From Ochotona curzoniae (lineage: Eukaryota; Chordata; Mammalia; Lagomorpha; Ochotonidae), in NCBI RefSeq assembly GCF_017591425.1, contig NW_024465885.1, forward strand, positions 42,651,001 through 42,715,000: DNA of 64,000 nucleotides, given 5' to 3'. Position numbers and translations under genes: made by a program. This document shows, piece by piece, positions 32,090-43,548 of this stretch. Positions within the stretch are counted from its first letter, which is position 1, and every line of letters starts with the position of its first letter. The notes below the pieces were generated by a model. That model made no database searches. It was not told the origin of the DNA and was given only the letters and a program-made list of their open reading frames with translations.

Positions 32090-32985
32090 TTGGGCAAATA
32101 TTACCTTCATTTATCTAAAAAATTATTTTGTTTTACTTGTGATTTCTTCCTTGGTTTATTGATTCTTCAAGAGTATGCAGTTAGATGTTCACTGTTTTGG
32201 AACAACTTCAATTTCCTCCTGTAATTGATTTCTAATTTCATTATGTTGTGGTCAGAAACCAAACTTCTAAGGTTTCGGTTCTTTGAAGATATCAAGGTTT
32301 GTTTTGTGACTTAACATTTAGTCTGTTCTGGAGAATATCCCATGTGTGTTTCTTAGAAGCATATGCAAAGCATCCATTCACTCATTTGTTTGTGTGGATA
32401 ACATAACATTGATGTAAATCTTCATGAAACATCTTGAAAAAGACAAGGCCATGGCCATTCCTAATTCATATTTAATCACACGTTTTCTTGTGGGTTCCAC
32501 ATTCACTACATATCTTCTTTTTCCTTGGTCATCTGTGCAATTCTTCTGTTATTGAAGGCATGTTTGAAAGTCTCCAACTCTAGTTGTTGAATTATTTCTT
32601 CATTTATAGCTATTTATTTTGCGTTATGGGTCTGAAATTTGGATCCAGTTTACAGGTATTGTTTTAATATCACTAGAAGAGTTGATTTGAGGAGTCTTTG
32701 TTAATGTTGACCATCTGGGCCATCTTGAATTTTGGGGGCTATTAGAGTATAAACAATTTTTCGGACCCATCTCACAGAGTATAGATGACAAGAGCAAGAG
32801 AAGTTAAGATTGAAATACAAATGGCTATGATCTTGCCTCTTTAAAGATATCTGAAGATTTATATTCATTTTGGATTATTCATCTAAGCATTACTCTTAAA
32901 TAGAAGCTTATTGGAGAGTTACTTTGAATTTATTTGTTTATTTTTGGTTGTTGTTGTTGTTTTAACCCCAGGACCACTTATATAC
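32090..32985 (-). mobile_element. L1 LINE fragment, antisense
   Basis: TTTCATTATGTTGTGGTCAG, GGTTTGTTTTGTGACTTAAC, ATTTAGTCTGTTCTGGAGAA and TATCCCATGTGTGTTTCTTA follow, in order, the reverse complement of mammalian L1 (...GTTGTGGTCAGAAAAGATGC..., ...TGGAGAATGTTCCATGTGC...). It is full of stops, with no coding capacity. The right limit is uncertain. Confidence 0.75.
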
Positions 32986-32987
32986 CA

Positions 32988-33300
32988 TAAGCTGGTACCA
33001 TGGTGTAACAGATAAAGCCATTGCCTGTGGCACCAGCACCCCCCATATGGGCACAATTTTAAGTCTTGGTTGTTCCACTTCTAATTCAGCTTCCTGCTAA
33101 TGCACATGGAAAAGCAGCAAAAGATGGCCCAAGTGCTTGGCCTCTGCACCCATGAGGGAGACCTGGAGGAAGCTCCTGACTCCTGGGTTTTGATGGGCCC
33201 GACTCTAGCTGTTGCAGAGACAAGATGTTTGTTTTGGCCTGTCTCTCTCTATATAACTCTACCTTTCAAATAAAGAAGTAAATCTTTAAAAACAAAAACA
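32988..33300 (+). mobile_element. C-SINE, older type
   Basis: Forward: TACCATGGTGTAACAGATAA, GCCATTGCCTGTGGCACCAG, AATTCAGCTTCCTGCTAATG, CAAATAAAGAAGTAAATC tail. Confidence 0.92.
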
Positions 33301-33799
33301 ACAGAAACTGACCTGGTTGAGGCTAATTACTCAGTAAAGTTTTAATAAAGTATTAAGCAAGTGAAACTGTATGTGCAAAAAGGAAGTACATATGAAATTC
33401 AAGATATTACCAGTAAAATTAGCAATGCTAAAAACTGTGCATGACTTTGCCATCAAAATGTTCATGTTTCCTCAAATAATTAACGGGTATTGAAATTTTC
33501 TTTTTTTTTTTAAAGCATTGGTTATAAGGTCAAAATTAATAGAATTTCTTTTGTCCTTTTTGTCTTTCCAACATGGATCTTGCCATGTTTTTTGTCATGT
33601 CATAATTTTAGCTGTGTATTATCTAACTATCATGGGGATGGCCCTGAGATTTCTTTTATCTATAATATGAGCTCAACAATAAGCTTTAAAGATTAAAAAA
33701 ATGAAAACCCTGCAATTTTGGCAGCATAGCACAGAGTTTATTGAAGGAGGTTTGGAATATTTTCTCCTATCTCAGACTGCCTACCTGCTGCAGCCAGCC
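33300..33799. other. unrecognised AT-rich sequence
   Basis: AT-rich with T-runs. It could be old LINE sequence, but I cannot assign it. Confidence 0.35.
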
Positions 33800-34076
33800 A
33801 CCGCTATGTGAAAAGTCAGCGCCACACAGAAAGGAGATGTAGACTTCCATCCTCTCTGCTCACCCTGCAAGTGGCCAGCTCACACCAGCCAGGGCCGAGC
33901 CAAGCAGATGCCAGGAACCAAAAGCTTCATGTGGGTGCGAAAGCCCAAACACTCGGATGCTCTTCCTCAGCTTTCCCAGGCTGGCTTGCAAATGGAGTAG
34001 CCGGGACTTGAACTGGGTGCCCATTTGAAGATGTCTTCATTGAAGGCAACAGCTACCCTACAGTGCTGGTCCCTTA
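33800..34076 (-). mobile_element. C-SINE, diverged
   Basis: Reverse: GTGAAAAGTCAGCGCCACAC, CCTGCAAGTGGCCAGCTCAC, CTTTCCCAGGCTGGCTTGCA, ending CCCTACAGTGCTGGTCCC. It forms a head-to-tail pair with the next SINE. Confidence 0.82.
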
Positions 34077-34082
34077 AATTCT

Positions 34083-34343
34083 TTTAAAAACTGTTTCTGT
34101 TGATATATTTATTTGAAAGAACAGGAAAGACAGAAAGACAGAAATCTTTCACCCACTGGTTCACTCTCCAAATGCTCACACTAGGCAGGACTGAAGCTGG
34201 GCAGTCATATCCCCCATGAAGATGTCAGGGCCAAGAAATTGAGCTAACCTCTGCTGCCTCCCTGTATGCACATGAGCCTGGAGCTGGATCAGATATGGAG
34301 CAGCTGGGTCTCAAACCAGTGCCACACCCATGGGAAGACAGAA
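34083..34343 (-). mobile_element. C-SINE, older type, 5' truncated
   Basis: Reverse: TATATTTATTTGAAAGAACA, CACTGGTTCACTCTCCAAAT, GGAGCTGGATCAGATATGGA. The distal 5' part is missing. Confidence 0.82.
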
Positions 34344-34344
34344 G

Positions 34345-34830
34345 GAGCTGCAGAGAGAGGCTGAGTAAGATGAGGAATTCCATGTCCATGGAAGTAGAAC
34401 TGAGTGCCCATTCTTTAGGACCCATCAGCTTTCTAGCATCTTCTCCAACATACGGTCCAGCCTGTGAGCATTGAAGGATGGCTTTAGGACCCATATGGCT
34501 GCTCCATATGGGACTTCTTTAGATCATCTGCCTTCACCCCACTTTCTGCAATAGTATCTCTACAGTTGGCAAAACCAGGGAAGATGTCACAGAAAACAAG
34601 CAATGAAATTCTTAGAGATGATCATTGGCATCTCTGATTCACCAGTGCTTGGCCAGATGTGGGAACAACTGACTGAGCCAAGAGTGGGGGTTCTTATCTG
34701 CTTGATCCTCACAACTTGCTCCTATGAACTTGACAGCTGCACCTGAAATCTCCCCTAGGGATCATCCTGTTACTAAAAAGAATTTAAGATTCCTGCCGAC
34801 CAACCGTCAGAGTCCTCAATGACATTCTTC
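34345..34830. other. mostly unrecognised intergenic sequence
   Basis: Only a faint MIR-like scrap (TGATCCTCACAACTTGCTCC, near 34.70 kb) is seen. Confidence 0.4.
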
Positions 34831-34834
34831 AGGA

Positions 34835-34960
34835 AATCGTAGATCTGTTTATTTATCCAAGAACTATTCACCAACTGTTGGCCAGATGCCTGGCGCTGGG
34901 TTGGGGACGGTCACTGGGGAGAGGGATTGCTTGGTGTCTGGCCCTTCACTCCTTTAATCA
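34835..34960 (+). repeat. L2 LINE fragment
   Basis: TTTATTTATCCAAGAACTATT, then GCCAGATGCCTGGCGCTGGG and GGGGACGGTCACTGGGGAG follow the L2 3' plan of TTTATTGAGCRCCTACTATG...GCCAGGCACTGTGCTAGG... Confidence 0.6.
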
Positions 34961-35234
34961 GACATATCTGCAGGTGTCTGATCCATGGCTGACATCCTGG
35001 ATAGGGGGAATTCTGCTGTTTCAATCTTTTGTGGCCTACGGGATGCCTTCATTTAAAAGAAGTTTATATCAAGCAAAGTGCATAGGGTCCTGACCTATTG
35101 GTTGATGTGTAAATGAATTCTGTATCAGCACAATGATGAGCCTATGATGGTTATGTGTGTTATAGGTTAGGCTATATTAAGTCACTGTGATAAGTGATCT
35201 CTGCATCTCAGGGACCTGTAACGCAACAAGGTTC
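34961..35234. other. unrecognised intergenic sequence
   Basis: Nothing recognised. Confidence 0.4.
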
Positions 35235-35320
35235 TTTCTTTCTCCCTCTCTCCCTCTTTTCCTCCCTCCCTTCCTCCCTCTGTCCCTTCCTCCCTCCCTT
35301 CTTCTTATCTCTCTTTTTAA
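35235..35320 (+). repeat. CTTT/CCCT polypyrimidine tract
   Basis: About 85 pyrimidine bases (TTTCTTTCTCCC, CTCCCTCCCTTCC) adjoin the T-rich end of the following minus-strand SINE. Confidence 0.85.
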
Positions 35321-35660
35321 AAAATTGATTTCAATTATTTGAAATGCAGAGTTACTTGTGGGAGGCAGTGGCAGGGCCAGGGCAGGCAGATGTTCTTCAT
35401 CTGCAGGTTCACTTCTCAAATGGTTGCAATGACTGGAGCTGGGTCAGAATGAAGCCAGGAGCAGGGACCCAGGAACTTCTTTGGGTTGCCTATATGGGTG
35501 TGGAGCCCCCAAGGACTTGAGACCATATTCTTGCTGCTTTCCCAGGTGCATCAGCAGGTAACTGAATCTAAAATGGAGTGGCAGGGATTTGAACTAGTAC
35601 CCCCATGGGTGGCTGGTGATGCAGGCGGCAGTTTAACCAGCTATGCCAAGGTTAAGAAAT
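35318..35660 (-). mobile_element. C-SINE, older type
   Basis: Reverse: TTTCAATTATTTGAAATGCA, CTCAAATGGTTGCAATGACT, TTTCCCAGGTGCATCAGCAG, ending CAGCTATGCCAAGG. The G-rich GGCAGTGGCAGGGCCAGG segment is unusual. Confidence 0.87.
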
Positions 35661-35689
35661 CTAAACAGCCCCAATGAGGTCGTTTTAGC

Positions 35690-36005
35690 TGCCATTGGAA
35701 CAATACTAAGTTTGAGGATGTGATGAAGTTAGAGCTCTGGCTTCATGAACACATCAGTACTGTTATGGCAGAAGTGGTTTGGTTATAGGCAAGAGTGGTT
35801 GATGGTAAGTTGAGTGTGGGCCTCTTTGTTCTCTCGTAGGTGCTCATTTGCTCTTTCAGCATGCCTCCATGGAATGACACAGATCCCATCGGGTGCAGCT
35901 CTTGTATCTGGGGCTTCCCAGCCGTTAGAATCGGGTGAGCCATATTTCTGAGCTTCTGAAGCTGCTCAGTCTGTGGTGTTCTGTTGCACTCAGACACTCA
36001 TGCTG
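35690..36005 (+). mobile_element. MaLR LTR (MST/MLT type)
   Basis: CTTCATGAACACATCAGTACTG, GGCAAGAGTGGTTGATGG, CTCTTTCAGCATGCCTCCATG, CTTCCCAGCCGTTAGAATCG and AGTCTGTGGTGTTCTGTTGC follow, in order, the MST/MLT1 LTR plan (...ACTGTTATTGCAGGAGTGG..., ...CCAGCCTCCAGAACCGTGAG..., ...AGTCTGTGGTATTCTG...). Confidence 0.7.
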
Positions 36006-36204
36006 CATGCCTCGGGCGACCCCGTGTTATATGTCGCCCTCCTCTGGGGCTCCAGCTGACAGAATAACCTCCACCTGGGACATCACCAGTCTGCAGTGGT
36101 GATGAAGATTGGTGAACTTTGCATTGGCTCTGACAGTCCCTGCCTGGAGGGTGAACATATTACCATTATTGACTTTTAAAAATGCATTATCTATTTCTTC
36201 CCTC

Positions 36205-37290
36205 TTTTTCAAAAAAAATTATTTTTGATAATGTTACCCAGTTGATTAGGGTGGGAAAGATCAAGGATTAGGGGAAAATGGGTGAGACCATTGTTTCTAA
36301 ATTTTCTTTTTCTTCTTCCTGTATCTGGGGGAAGGGAGGAGGTATGGAGAGAAGCTGCACCCAGCCTTCCAACTGCCTCAGTACCTTGGGATGTCATCCC
36401 AGGGTCTCTGATGTAGTGGACTCTCTGAGGTTCTGCTCAAATGGTTTCGGTAGTTCTGAAACGCTGTTGATCTTGCTTCTTCAAGGATGAGGAAATCTGT
36501 CCAAGGTCCATCGGTTAACAGAATCCACCCAGAATCTCCATTCACCCAGACACTTGCTGTCAATGCTTGGCTGGGGTAGTTGACCAATTTGTTCTGCTCT
36601 CCTTCCTCTGTTATGGTACCAGATGTCCTCTGCAGGCTCCAATGGACTGCCATGTCCTCCATGTGCATCCGGCTATATGCCCACTGCTTCGTCTTCAGCA
36701 GCCCCCAGCAGCCCCCACAATCATCGAGGGGATGAGGTAATGGTTTTTCTCAGCAAGAAACACCAGAGACAGTCTGGTCGAGTATGTCCATTTATTGTAA
36801 AGTAAGCACAAACTTATACAGACCAAGAGAAGGGGAAGTAAGAAAGGCGTCTCCCGATGATCCTCCCACCCACCAATGGCACTTTAATTGGCTAGAAAGA
36901 AGCTCTATCTCTCTGGATCCTCCAGTCCTGATGCAGGTCACATATAGGCTGGCATGTGATGTGGAACTGCACCGACTTTTCAGAGTTGCTTATCAGGGAA
37001 GTCCCAGCACAGCTGGTCAAAGGACAGAGAAGAGAAACTGGGACACACCGTGTCCTTATGACCTCCCACAGGGAAGGCAGAGATGCAGGGGCGATTTCCC
37101 ACACCATTTAAGCCACTGAGGAGGCCCATTTCTGACACATGCACTCCATGATCAGACCATAGATCCTGTGGTTCTGCCCATGGTTTGGAGTTCTGGGTTC
37201 AGTGGTTTAACTGGGGGGATGCCCAAAGAAACTTCATCTGAAGTGACATCAGACCTGACTATTGTGTGCTTGCCAGTATAAGGTATAGCT
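36205..37290 (-). repeat. composite lagomorph repeat, copy 3 (interrupted by LTR)
   Basis: The T-rich left end (CAAAAAAAATTATTTTTGATAA) leads into GTTGATTAGGGTGGGAAAG, ATGGGTGAGACCATTGTTTC and the CTCCATTCACCCAGACAC block shared with the copies at 5.4, 17.4 and 38.9 kb. After the LTR it resumes with CCACTGAGGAGGCCCATTTC, collinear with copy 4. It stops near 37.29 kb before the minisatellite array. Confidence 0.72.
36685..37103 (-). mobile_element. solo LTR inserted in composite repeat copy 3
   Basis: On the minus strand the insert runs from TGTGGGAAATCGCCC to GACGAAGCA. It has a GTATAAGT TATA-like box near 36813-36820 and AATAAA at 36791-36796. Alignment with composite copy 4, which lacks this stretch between CATGTCC...GTGCAT and CTGAGGAGGCCC, shows it is an insertion. 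TATA and AATAAA are only about 20 bases apart, as in the LTR at 56.06 kb. No internal retroviral sequence is present, and the duplication at the ends is not clear. Confidence 0.72.
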
Positions 37291-37292
37291 CT

Positions 37293-37645
37293 GTTTTGTT
37301 TTTAAAGATTTATTTATTTTTATTTAAAAGGTAGACTTACAGAGAGAAAAACAGAGAGAGAGAGAGGGAGGGAGGGAAAGAGAGATCTTCCGTTTACTGA
37401 TTCATTTCCCACATGGCTGCAATAGCCAGAGCTGAGCCAACCTGGAGGTAGGAGCCAGGGGCTTCTTCTGGGTCTCCCACCTGGGTGCGAGAGCCTCAGG
37501 ACTTATGCGATTCTCTGCTGCTTTCTCAGGCCATAGGCAGGTAGCTGCATGGGAAGTGTAGCAGCCAGGACTGGAACTGTCATCCATATGGGATGCTGAC
37601 AGTGGCAGGTAGAGAATTTGCTTGTTGACCCACGATGTTAGCCCC
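37293..37645 (-). mobile_element. C-SINE, mixed features
   Basis: Reverse: AAAGATTTATTTATTTTTAT, a (GA)n segment near 37350-37385, GGCTGCAATAGCCAGAGC, CCATAGGCAGGTAGCTGC, ending GACCCACGATGTTAGCCCC. Confidence 0.92.
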
Positions 37646-38900
37646 TTGCTGTTGATTTCTCATTGGTTAAACAAGTTATACACATTCTCTGGATGTCCTT
37701 GGCACAGGGAAATATAATCTTACCAGAGGCAGCAGCAAGTACTTGGAGACAGTAAAGCAAAGTACGGTGATACTCAATAACTACTTGCTGATTAAAGAAC
37801 TTTGCAAGGTGATGAATTGTGTGCAGATGGATTTTTTTTCAGATCACAACTGTATAAACCAGTCTCTCTCTCTGAATAGGAAGTTCATGATTGCATACTT
37901 TCTTTGTGTTACAGGAAGAGCTGAAATGAGCTAAAATCATTCAGTATTTGGGAGGAAGACCACAGCATCGTTCTCCAACCCCCTCATCCACCCTGCCCTT
38001 TTGACATGCATTAGGAAGCGTTCAAGAGAAAAATGTCTAGAACTTCTAAGGATTAAGGAAATATTCGCATCAGTGGAAAGTCAGACTACAAACCCCCCAG
38101 GAGTCAAAGCTAGGATCCAGAGTGAAATGGTAAAGAGAGTTTTAAAAGCAATCTGGAACCATTCTATGTAAAACAAGTTGTCTGCCAACAGGAAGCCTCA
38201 AAGGGGGTGGGCGAGGTTGTCAAGTATGACGAAATGAAATGGATTCCAGACTACCATGAGGATTTTCTTGATTGAGGCAAGCACAACTTATCAACTCATG
38301 CTCTGAGTCCACATTTCCTCCTCCCCTTTTCTGCAAAGACATGAGGGAAAGCACATAGCCTTTGTGGAGTAGCTGGATTACGTTGAGCTGTTTCTTTGTA
38401 CAAAAAGATGCTTTGGGTGGGTTCTGCAGAAAAAAGTGACAAAAATTCAACATGAAGAGGTCTTAGCGGAAAAAACACAGAAACGAATAACACTGCTTCT
38501 CAAAGATAAAACCAGAGGCAGATTTTGACTTCATGGATGGCTGGATCTAGGTCCTTATGTGGTATGGTCTGGTTTCTCTTCCCATTCTCTTGCTGCTTTT
38601 TCCTATTCCTAGGGTTTCTTTGCACTTACTGCCCATCAGGAGCTTGACCATGGCATAACATACTTGCCTTGGCCACACACCCACTTGTCTCAGAGCCACC
38701 CACCACATAGCTAAGTCTTCAACCTTCTTCCGGCCTGTCGGTTCTGCTGTCGCAGCTGATAGGGTTTCCTCATGAACTTCCATCCAGTTTGTTGGCCCCC
38801 ATAAGCTGGGATATAAGCTGCTGGTTGTCAATCATCAGTTTCACTTTTTTTCCCTGCATTCATAAAGGAAGAGGAGGGGTATTCCTTGCTGTCAAACTAC
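37646..38900. other. unrecognised intergenic sequence
   Basis: About 1.25 kb in which I recognise no gene, transposon or array. Confidence 0.45.
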
Positions 38901-41160
38901 ATCAGCACCCGTGGATGGGGGACAAACATTTGATAATACCTTAGAGACCGTGATGTTGGGGAGAATGTTCCTAGAGTATTACTTGAGTATTTTTTTTAAG
39001 GAATGTTTTTTTAAAAAAAATATGTATTTACTTTTACTTGAAAGTCAGATTTACAGACAGGAGAGACAGAAAGATCTTTCATCCACTGATTCACTCCCCA
39101 AATGGTTATAATGGTCAGAGCTGAGACGATCTGAAGCCAGAAAACAGAAGCTTTTCTGGGTCTCTATATACGTGCAGGTTCCCAAGGCTTTGGGCCATCC
39201 TTCTCTGCTTTCTCAGGTCACAAGCAGGGAGATGGATGGGAAGTGGAGTAGCTGGGACATCAATTGGCACCTATATGGGATCCTAGCACATTCAAGGCAA
39301 GGATTTAGTCACTGAGCCTTTGTGCTGGGCCCACTTGAGTGTTTTTGATAGTTCTGAACCTGTTGGTTTCATTACACCAGGGTTGAGAAAGTCTTTCCAA
39401 GGTCCACCAAGTCTTACCAAGTCCACCTTAGTGAATCCAAGGCCCAGGAACATGTTGCAAAGCTTGGCCAGGGAAATTGTCCAATCTGTTCTGCTTTCCA
39501 TCCTCTGATGAGGTAATTGATGTCCCGTGCTGGCCTAGGTGAGCTGACTGTCATGTCCCCTGTGTGCATTGGACATGCTATTCATTGCAAAGGCATAGGC
39601 AACTGAGGAGGCCCAGTCCTGATATATGCATCTCAAGGTTGGATCATACATCCTATGATCTTTCCTATGGCTAGATTTTGAGGCCAGTAATGGGAATATC
39701 CCACAAGAAACTTTATTTGGGGTGATCTCAGATTTGAGTCTTGTGTGCAGTAGCCAGTGCAAGGTCAGGTTTGATCTGTTGTTTGCACCAGCCAATGCAC
39801 ATACCAGTGGATGCAACTGCCTGGTCAATTCTTTCCCAGCTCCTTATTTCTCGTGGCTCAATTCAACCAGCCCACCACAGACCCCATCCTTGTGCGTGCC
39901 AATGGGTGCCACAGCCTAGTTGGACCAGCCTCAATATTCCTCACCAAGCCTGTCCCCAGTGCAAGTGTTTGCATGTGCCAGCCTATGCTGTGGCCTAGTG
40001 TGGTCCAGCCTGTATCCCATCTGGTTCTCATGCACATCTGTGGGTGTTGTGGCTTAGCCTAGCCTGACTTGCCCCCAGACCTGGCCCTCACATATGTCAA
40101 CAGGTACCACTTCCTTTTCTAGCCTGGCCCGCCGCCAGCCCTGGTTCTTGTATTCATCAGCAATAGGTACAGCTTAGCAGAGGAGTGCCCACAGCTCTCC
40201 TGTCAGACATGTTTACAGCCCCAGATCTTGCACCTGCCGGAGGCTACTGTAGTCTGGCCTGATAAGACTCACACCAAATTTTGGCACTTGCCAGGTTGTG
40301 CTGTGGCTCAGCCTGGCTGGCCTGCACCCATTTTGATTCTTGTGCATGCCAGAGGATGCAGCAGTTTAGCTCAGCCTGGTCCATTCCTAAACTGACCTGC
40401 CCCAAATTCTAGCTCTCACGTTCACCAGTGGAACAAGTTCCCCCACCAGGCTTTTTCCCAGTCCTGGAAATCACACATGGCAATAGGAGCAGTGGCCCTG
40501 CTTGGCATAGTCTACTCTCAGTCCCAGCCCTTACATGCACCAGTGGGTGCTGCAGCATGGCCCTGCTTGGCCTTGTGCCAGTCAGTCCCAGTTCCCATGT
40601 GTGTTAGGTGGGCTTCTAACAGGTGAAGTCTGTAGTCCAGCTTGGCTTGGACCATCATCACCTACAGCTCTCCAAATAAACCAGCAGCTTAATCTGCAGT
40701 CCCAACCGAGGCGAGCCCACAATTCCTCTACAGAATATACCCCCAGATCCAGTTCTCTTGTGTTCTGGTGGGTGTTGTGCCCCAGCCTGAAGTGACAGAC
40801 CCTGAAGTGCCCACTCCTGCTCTGACATAACAGGTAGGTTTGGCAGCCTGGACCAGCCAGGATACCCCCAGCCCCAGCTTTTGAGAGCACCAGTGGGTGG
40901 AGGGCAATGCTATTTAACCCATCCCAGGTCTCTCACACTGGTGTGTGCCTTGGCCTGATCCAGACATATACTTCAGTTTTTCCCCTCTAAACCACTCCAT
41001 GTCAGCTTCCTCACATACCTGCGAGTGCAATGGCTTGGTCTGTGGAAGAACACAGAAGTCATCCCTTCCCTGTCAAAATACCCCCAGCCACTCCCACTGC
41101 AAACCGTCCCCAGAACTTCAAATCCATGCAATCTTCCCCAATATGGGGGGCTGGGATGGA
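38900..41160 (-). repeat. composite lagomorph repeat, copy 4 (interrupted by SINE)
   Basis: A head module (GATAGTTCTGAACCTGTTGG, CTTTCCAAGGTCCACC, then CATGTCCCCTGTGTGCATTGG, CTGAGGAGGCCCAGTCC) is followed from about 39.73 kb by a long C-rich array of about 65-75 bp degenerate units. Each unit reads roughly 'ctggttctcatgcacac' then 'agtgggtgctgtggcc' then 'agcctggcctg'. The same order occurs in three other places in the window. A SINE at 38995-39332 splits the head. In the related copies the left end is T-rich, suggesting an antisense LINE 3' region; that class call is inference. Confidence 0.7.
38995..39332 (-). mobile_element. C-SINE, younger type, inserted in composite repeat
   Basis: Reverse: TACTTTTACTTGAAAGTCAG, CCCCAAATGGTTATAATGG, CCAAGGCTTTGGGCCATCC, CACAAGCAGGGAGATGGATG. 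Flanked by ACTTGAGTATTTTT (38981) and ACTTGAGTGTTTTT (39333), a 14-bp duplication with one mismatch. Confidence 0.94.
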
Positions 41161-42345
41161 ATGTCCCAGAAAGAAAGAAAATAAAGAATAAGCAACTATG
41201 CTGGCATACTGATATACTTAACACAAATTTGGCATTTACCAGGCTCAGGATTCCTAGTAGCTATTGGCTGTTTTTCTCCCAGCAGTGTAATACTTGCCTA
41301 GGTACAAGGCAACCTAGGGCACTGCCTACAGCTGATGCCAATCAACCTTACGTTTCCCTTCTCCTAAGGCAACCCCATAGCTTGGTCGCTTTGTTGCTGT
41401 CTACCTTGCTTACAAGTGCTCTTCAGCACTGTGGCGTGCTCCTCTGGTGATCGCTACAAGGTGACAGAGCAATCATAAAGTTAGTGTCGGTAAATAGCAA
41501 TCACTTCATTGTGCTTGCACATCCTGTGGGTGAGAAATTCAGAAAGGGTTACCAGCAGTTAGGTTGTCTCTTATCCATGGTCTCTTGGCCTCTGACAGAG
41601 CTGGAGCAGCAGGAACTACTACCCAATAGTTTCCAGGGCTGTGTGGGCTAGTCCAGCTGAAGGGACTAGATAGAAGTGTACACATGGGCTCTTTGAGCCT
41701 TGGCAGTCCTCCTCCTTGGTGAGTGAGTATTGAGTGACCATCCAAAGGACAGATCTTTATCCCAATGGGGGGTGCTGAGACAGCCAGGAGAAGTGACTTG
41801 GTCATCTGTGGCCACACTGCAAAAGTTGTTTGGTACCAACTATGCCATACTTTACTGGTTGAAGCGAAGTCCAGATTTAAGAGAAAGGGCTGCAGATCGA
41901 TCAGTTGGAAGACCATCAAAATACAGGCCATGTATTCCAGTGGTCTCACATGCTTAGCCTCTCACACAGCCAGTTTCTAGTGTGTAACAGGTACTCATCA
42001 AATGCTCAGTGAGTAAGTAAACATTGCTCAAGCCCAACAAAGTCAACATATACCTAGTCTGCCACCTAGGGATAATTACTATTTTTAAAACTTTCCATTA
42101 TTATTTCAACGCACACAGTATATAGTCATTTAGCCTTTTGCCTCAACCATTACTTCTGTAAGTACTATTTGCATTCTGGGATTTTCCACTTAGTACTCCC
42201 TTATCAACAGTCATACAAATTCCCAGAAGGAAAACACGCTGTGTGCTTGGACACTTCCAGAGGTGCTATATTTTCTTGATTTGCTATTGGATTCTGACAG
42301 TGTTTTATTGGTACAAACAAACACTTTCAAGAACCTAAGTCTTCC
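41160..42345. other. mostly unrecognised intergenic sequence
   Basis: Apart from the possible LTR scrap and an MIR/L2-like GTAACAGGTACTCATCAAAT near 41.98 kb, nothing is recognised. Confidence 0.4.
41470..41720. mobile_element. possible ancient MaLR/ERVL LTR fragment
   Basis: GCAATCACTTCATTGTGCTT, TCCTGTGGGTGAGAAATTCA and GAAAGGGTTACCAGC resemble an old mammalian LTR (compare ...TTCTGTGGGTCAGGAATTC...). The match is from memory and weak. Confidence 0.35.
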
Positions 42346-42777
42346 CTTATTTGTAGGGCGTGGGGCATATGTTCTAAGATACCCAGTGGATATTTGAGAT
42401 AACAGATAAAGCCAAAGCTTTTTCTTAGACACATATACCTATGATAAAGTTTAATGTATATGCTTGTCACTGTAGGAAAGTAAGGATAATGATCTAATTA
42501 AGCAGAACATGTATAACCACACTGTAATGAAAGTGATGTGGACGTAGCTCTCAACGCATCTGTCGCATTATGCTCAGCGTTCTTCTGGAAGCAAAGGGGA
42601 TGACGTAGGCCTTGTGCATCGCTTTGGGTACACTGACTTTCCAGTGATTTTAGCACAAGGAGGTTCACCTGCTGCAGGTAATCCTGGATCATTTTCCATT
42701 GCGTATTTCCAGGCTGCGGGTGATGATGGGTAAGTGAAGCAGTAGAAAAGAAAGTGCAAAGAGGGAGGGCTACTGTA
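42345..42777 (+). mobile_element. Tigger-related DNA transposon relic
   Basis: The order CATATGTTCTAAGATACCCAG, CAGTGGATATTTGAGATAAC, then ACACATATACCTATGATAAAG, TGTAATGAAAGTGATGTGG, GATGACGTAGGCCTTGTG and a final GGGAGGGCTACTGTA follows the layout of non-autonomous TcMar-Tigger/MER44-like elements, which end ...GGGGGGACTACTGT. It is old, with most CpG sites lost. The family name is uncertain. Confidence 0.65.
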
Positions 42778-43548
42778 TTTGTGCGTGATCTGGCATACTA
42801 TGTAAAAATTTCCTTAGAAGATGAATTCCCCAAAGTAAAATTGCTGGGTTAAAGGGTATGCACATTTCTGAGATCTTCGATATGTATTCATACTAATATG
42901 CTTTTCTCATTTCTGAGGAACCAAGATTGTACTTTAAATTCTCCTCATATGTCTGAAATTAGATTTATTTTCTTTCAAACAATAAAGCAGAAGTGCATTC
43001 TTTTGTATCCGAACTATTTCCCTTAGTGGCTTTTGCTTTGTTCCCGTTCTAGTTCAATGATAGCAGCAGTGCTTCTGAGCGGAATTATCAGGAGGCTTTC
43101 TAAAAATATCACATCCTTGCAGAAATGTTCAGATTGAAAATGAAACGTGTCCTTAGTAATTGAATCCCACTGCAGACCAATTCATCTCAGTTCCAAGGGG
43201 CAAGGAAAGTGGCACAGTGAGAGTCGTGGCTGTGGCACATTGCCCGTGGCTTGCAAAGTTCCTGGAAAGGGACCCAAGAGTGCAGAGAGAGCCCAAGCTT
43301 GGCCTTCAAGCCGCTGACACAGGGTTTAGCTCTCGGACTGTGAGATTCTGATTATCTTTCTAGGAGGCATCCTGTCTCTTCCCTTTTTGCAGAACTTTAG
43401 TTCTATGAATGATTTGTGCTGTACTGACATATAACCTAATTTTAGAGTCTCATTGAAATTAGGGAACGAAGAAATATAACAAAATATAGTATTAGTTCCA
43501 AAAATTGGTGGGAAATATAATTGAAAGACAATTCTATTTTAGGACAAA
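42778..43548. other. unrecognised intergenic sequence
   Basis: AT-rich at first, with no recognised gene or repeat. Confidence 0.4.
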
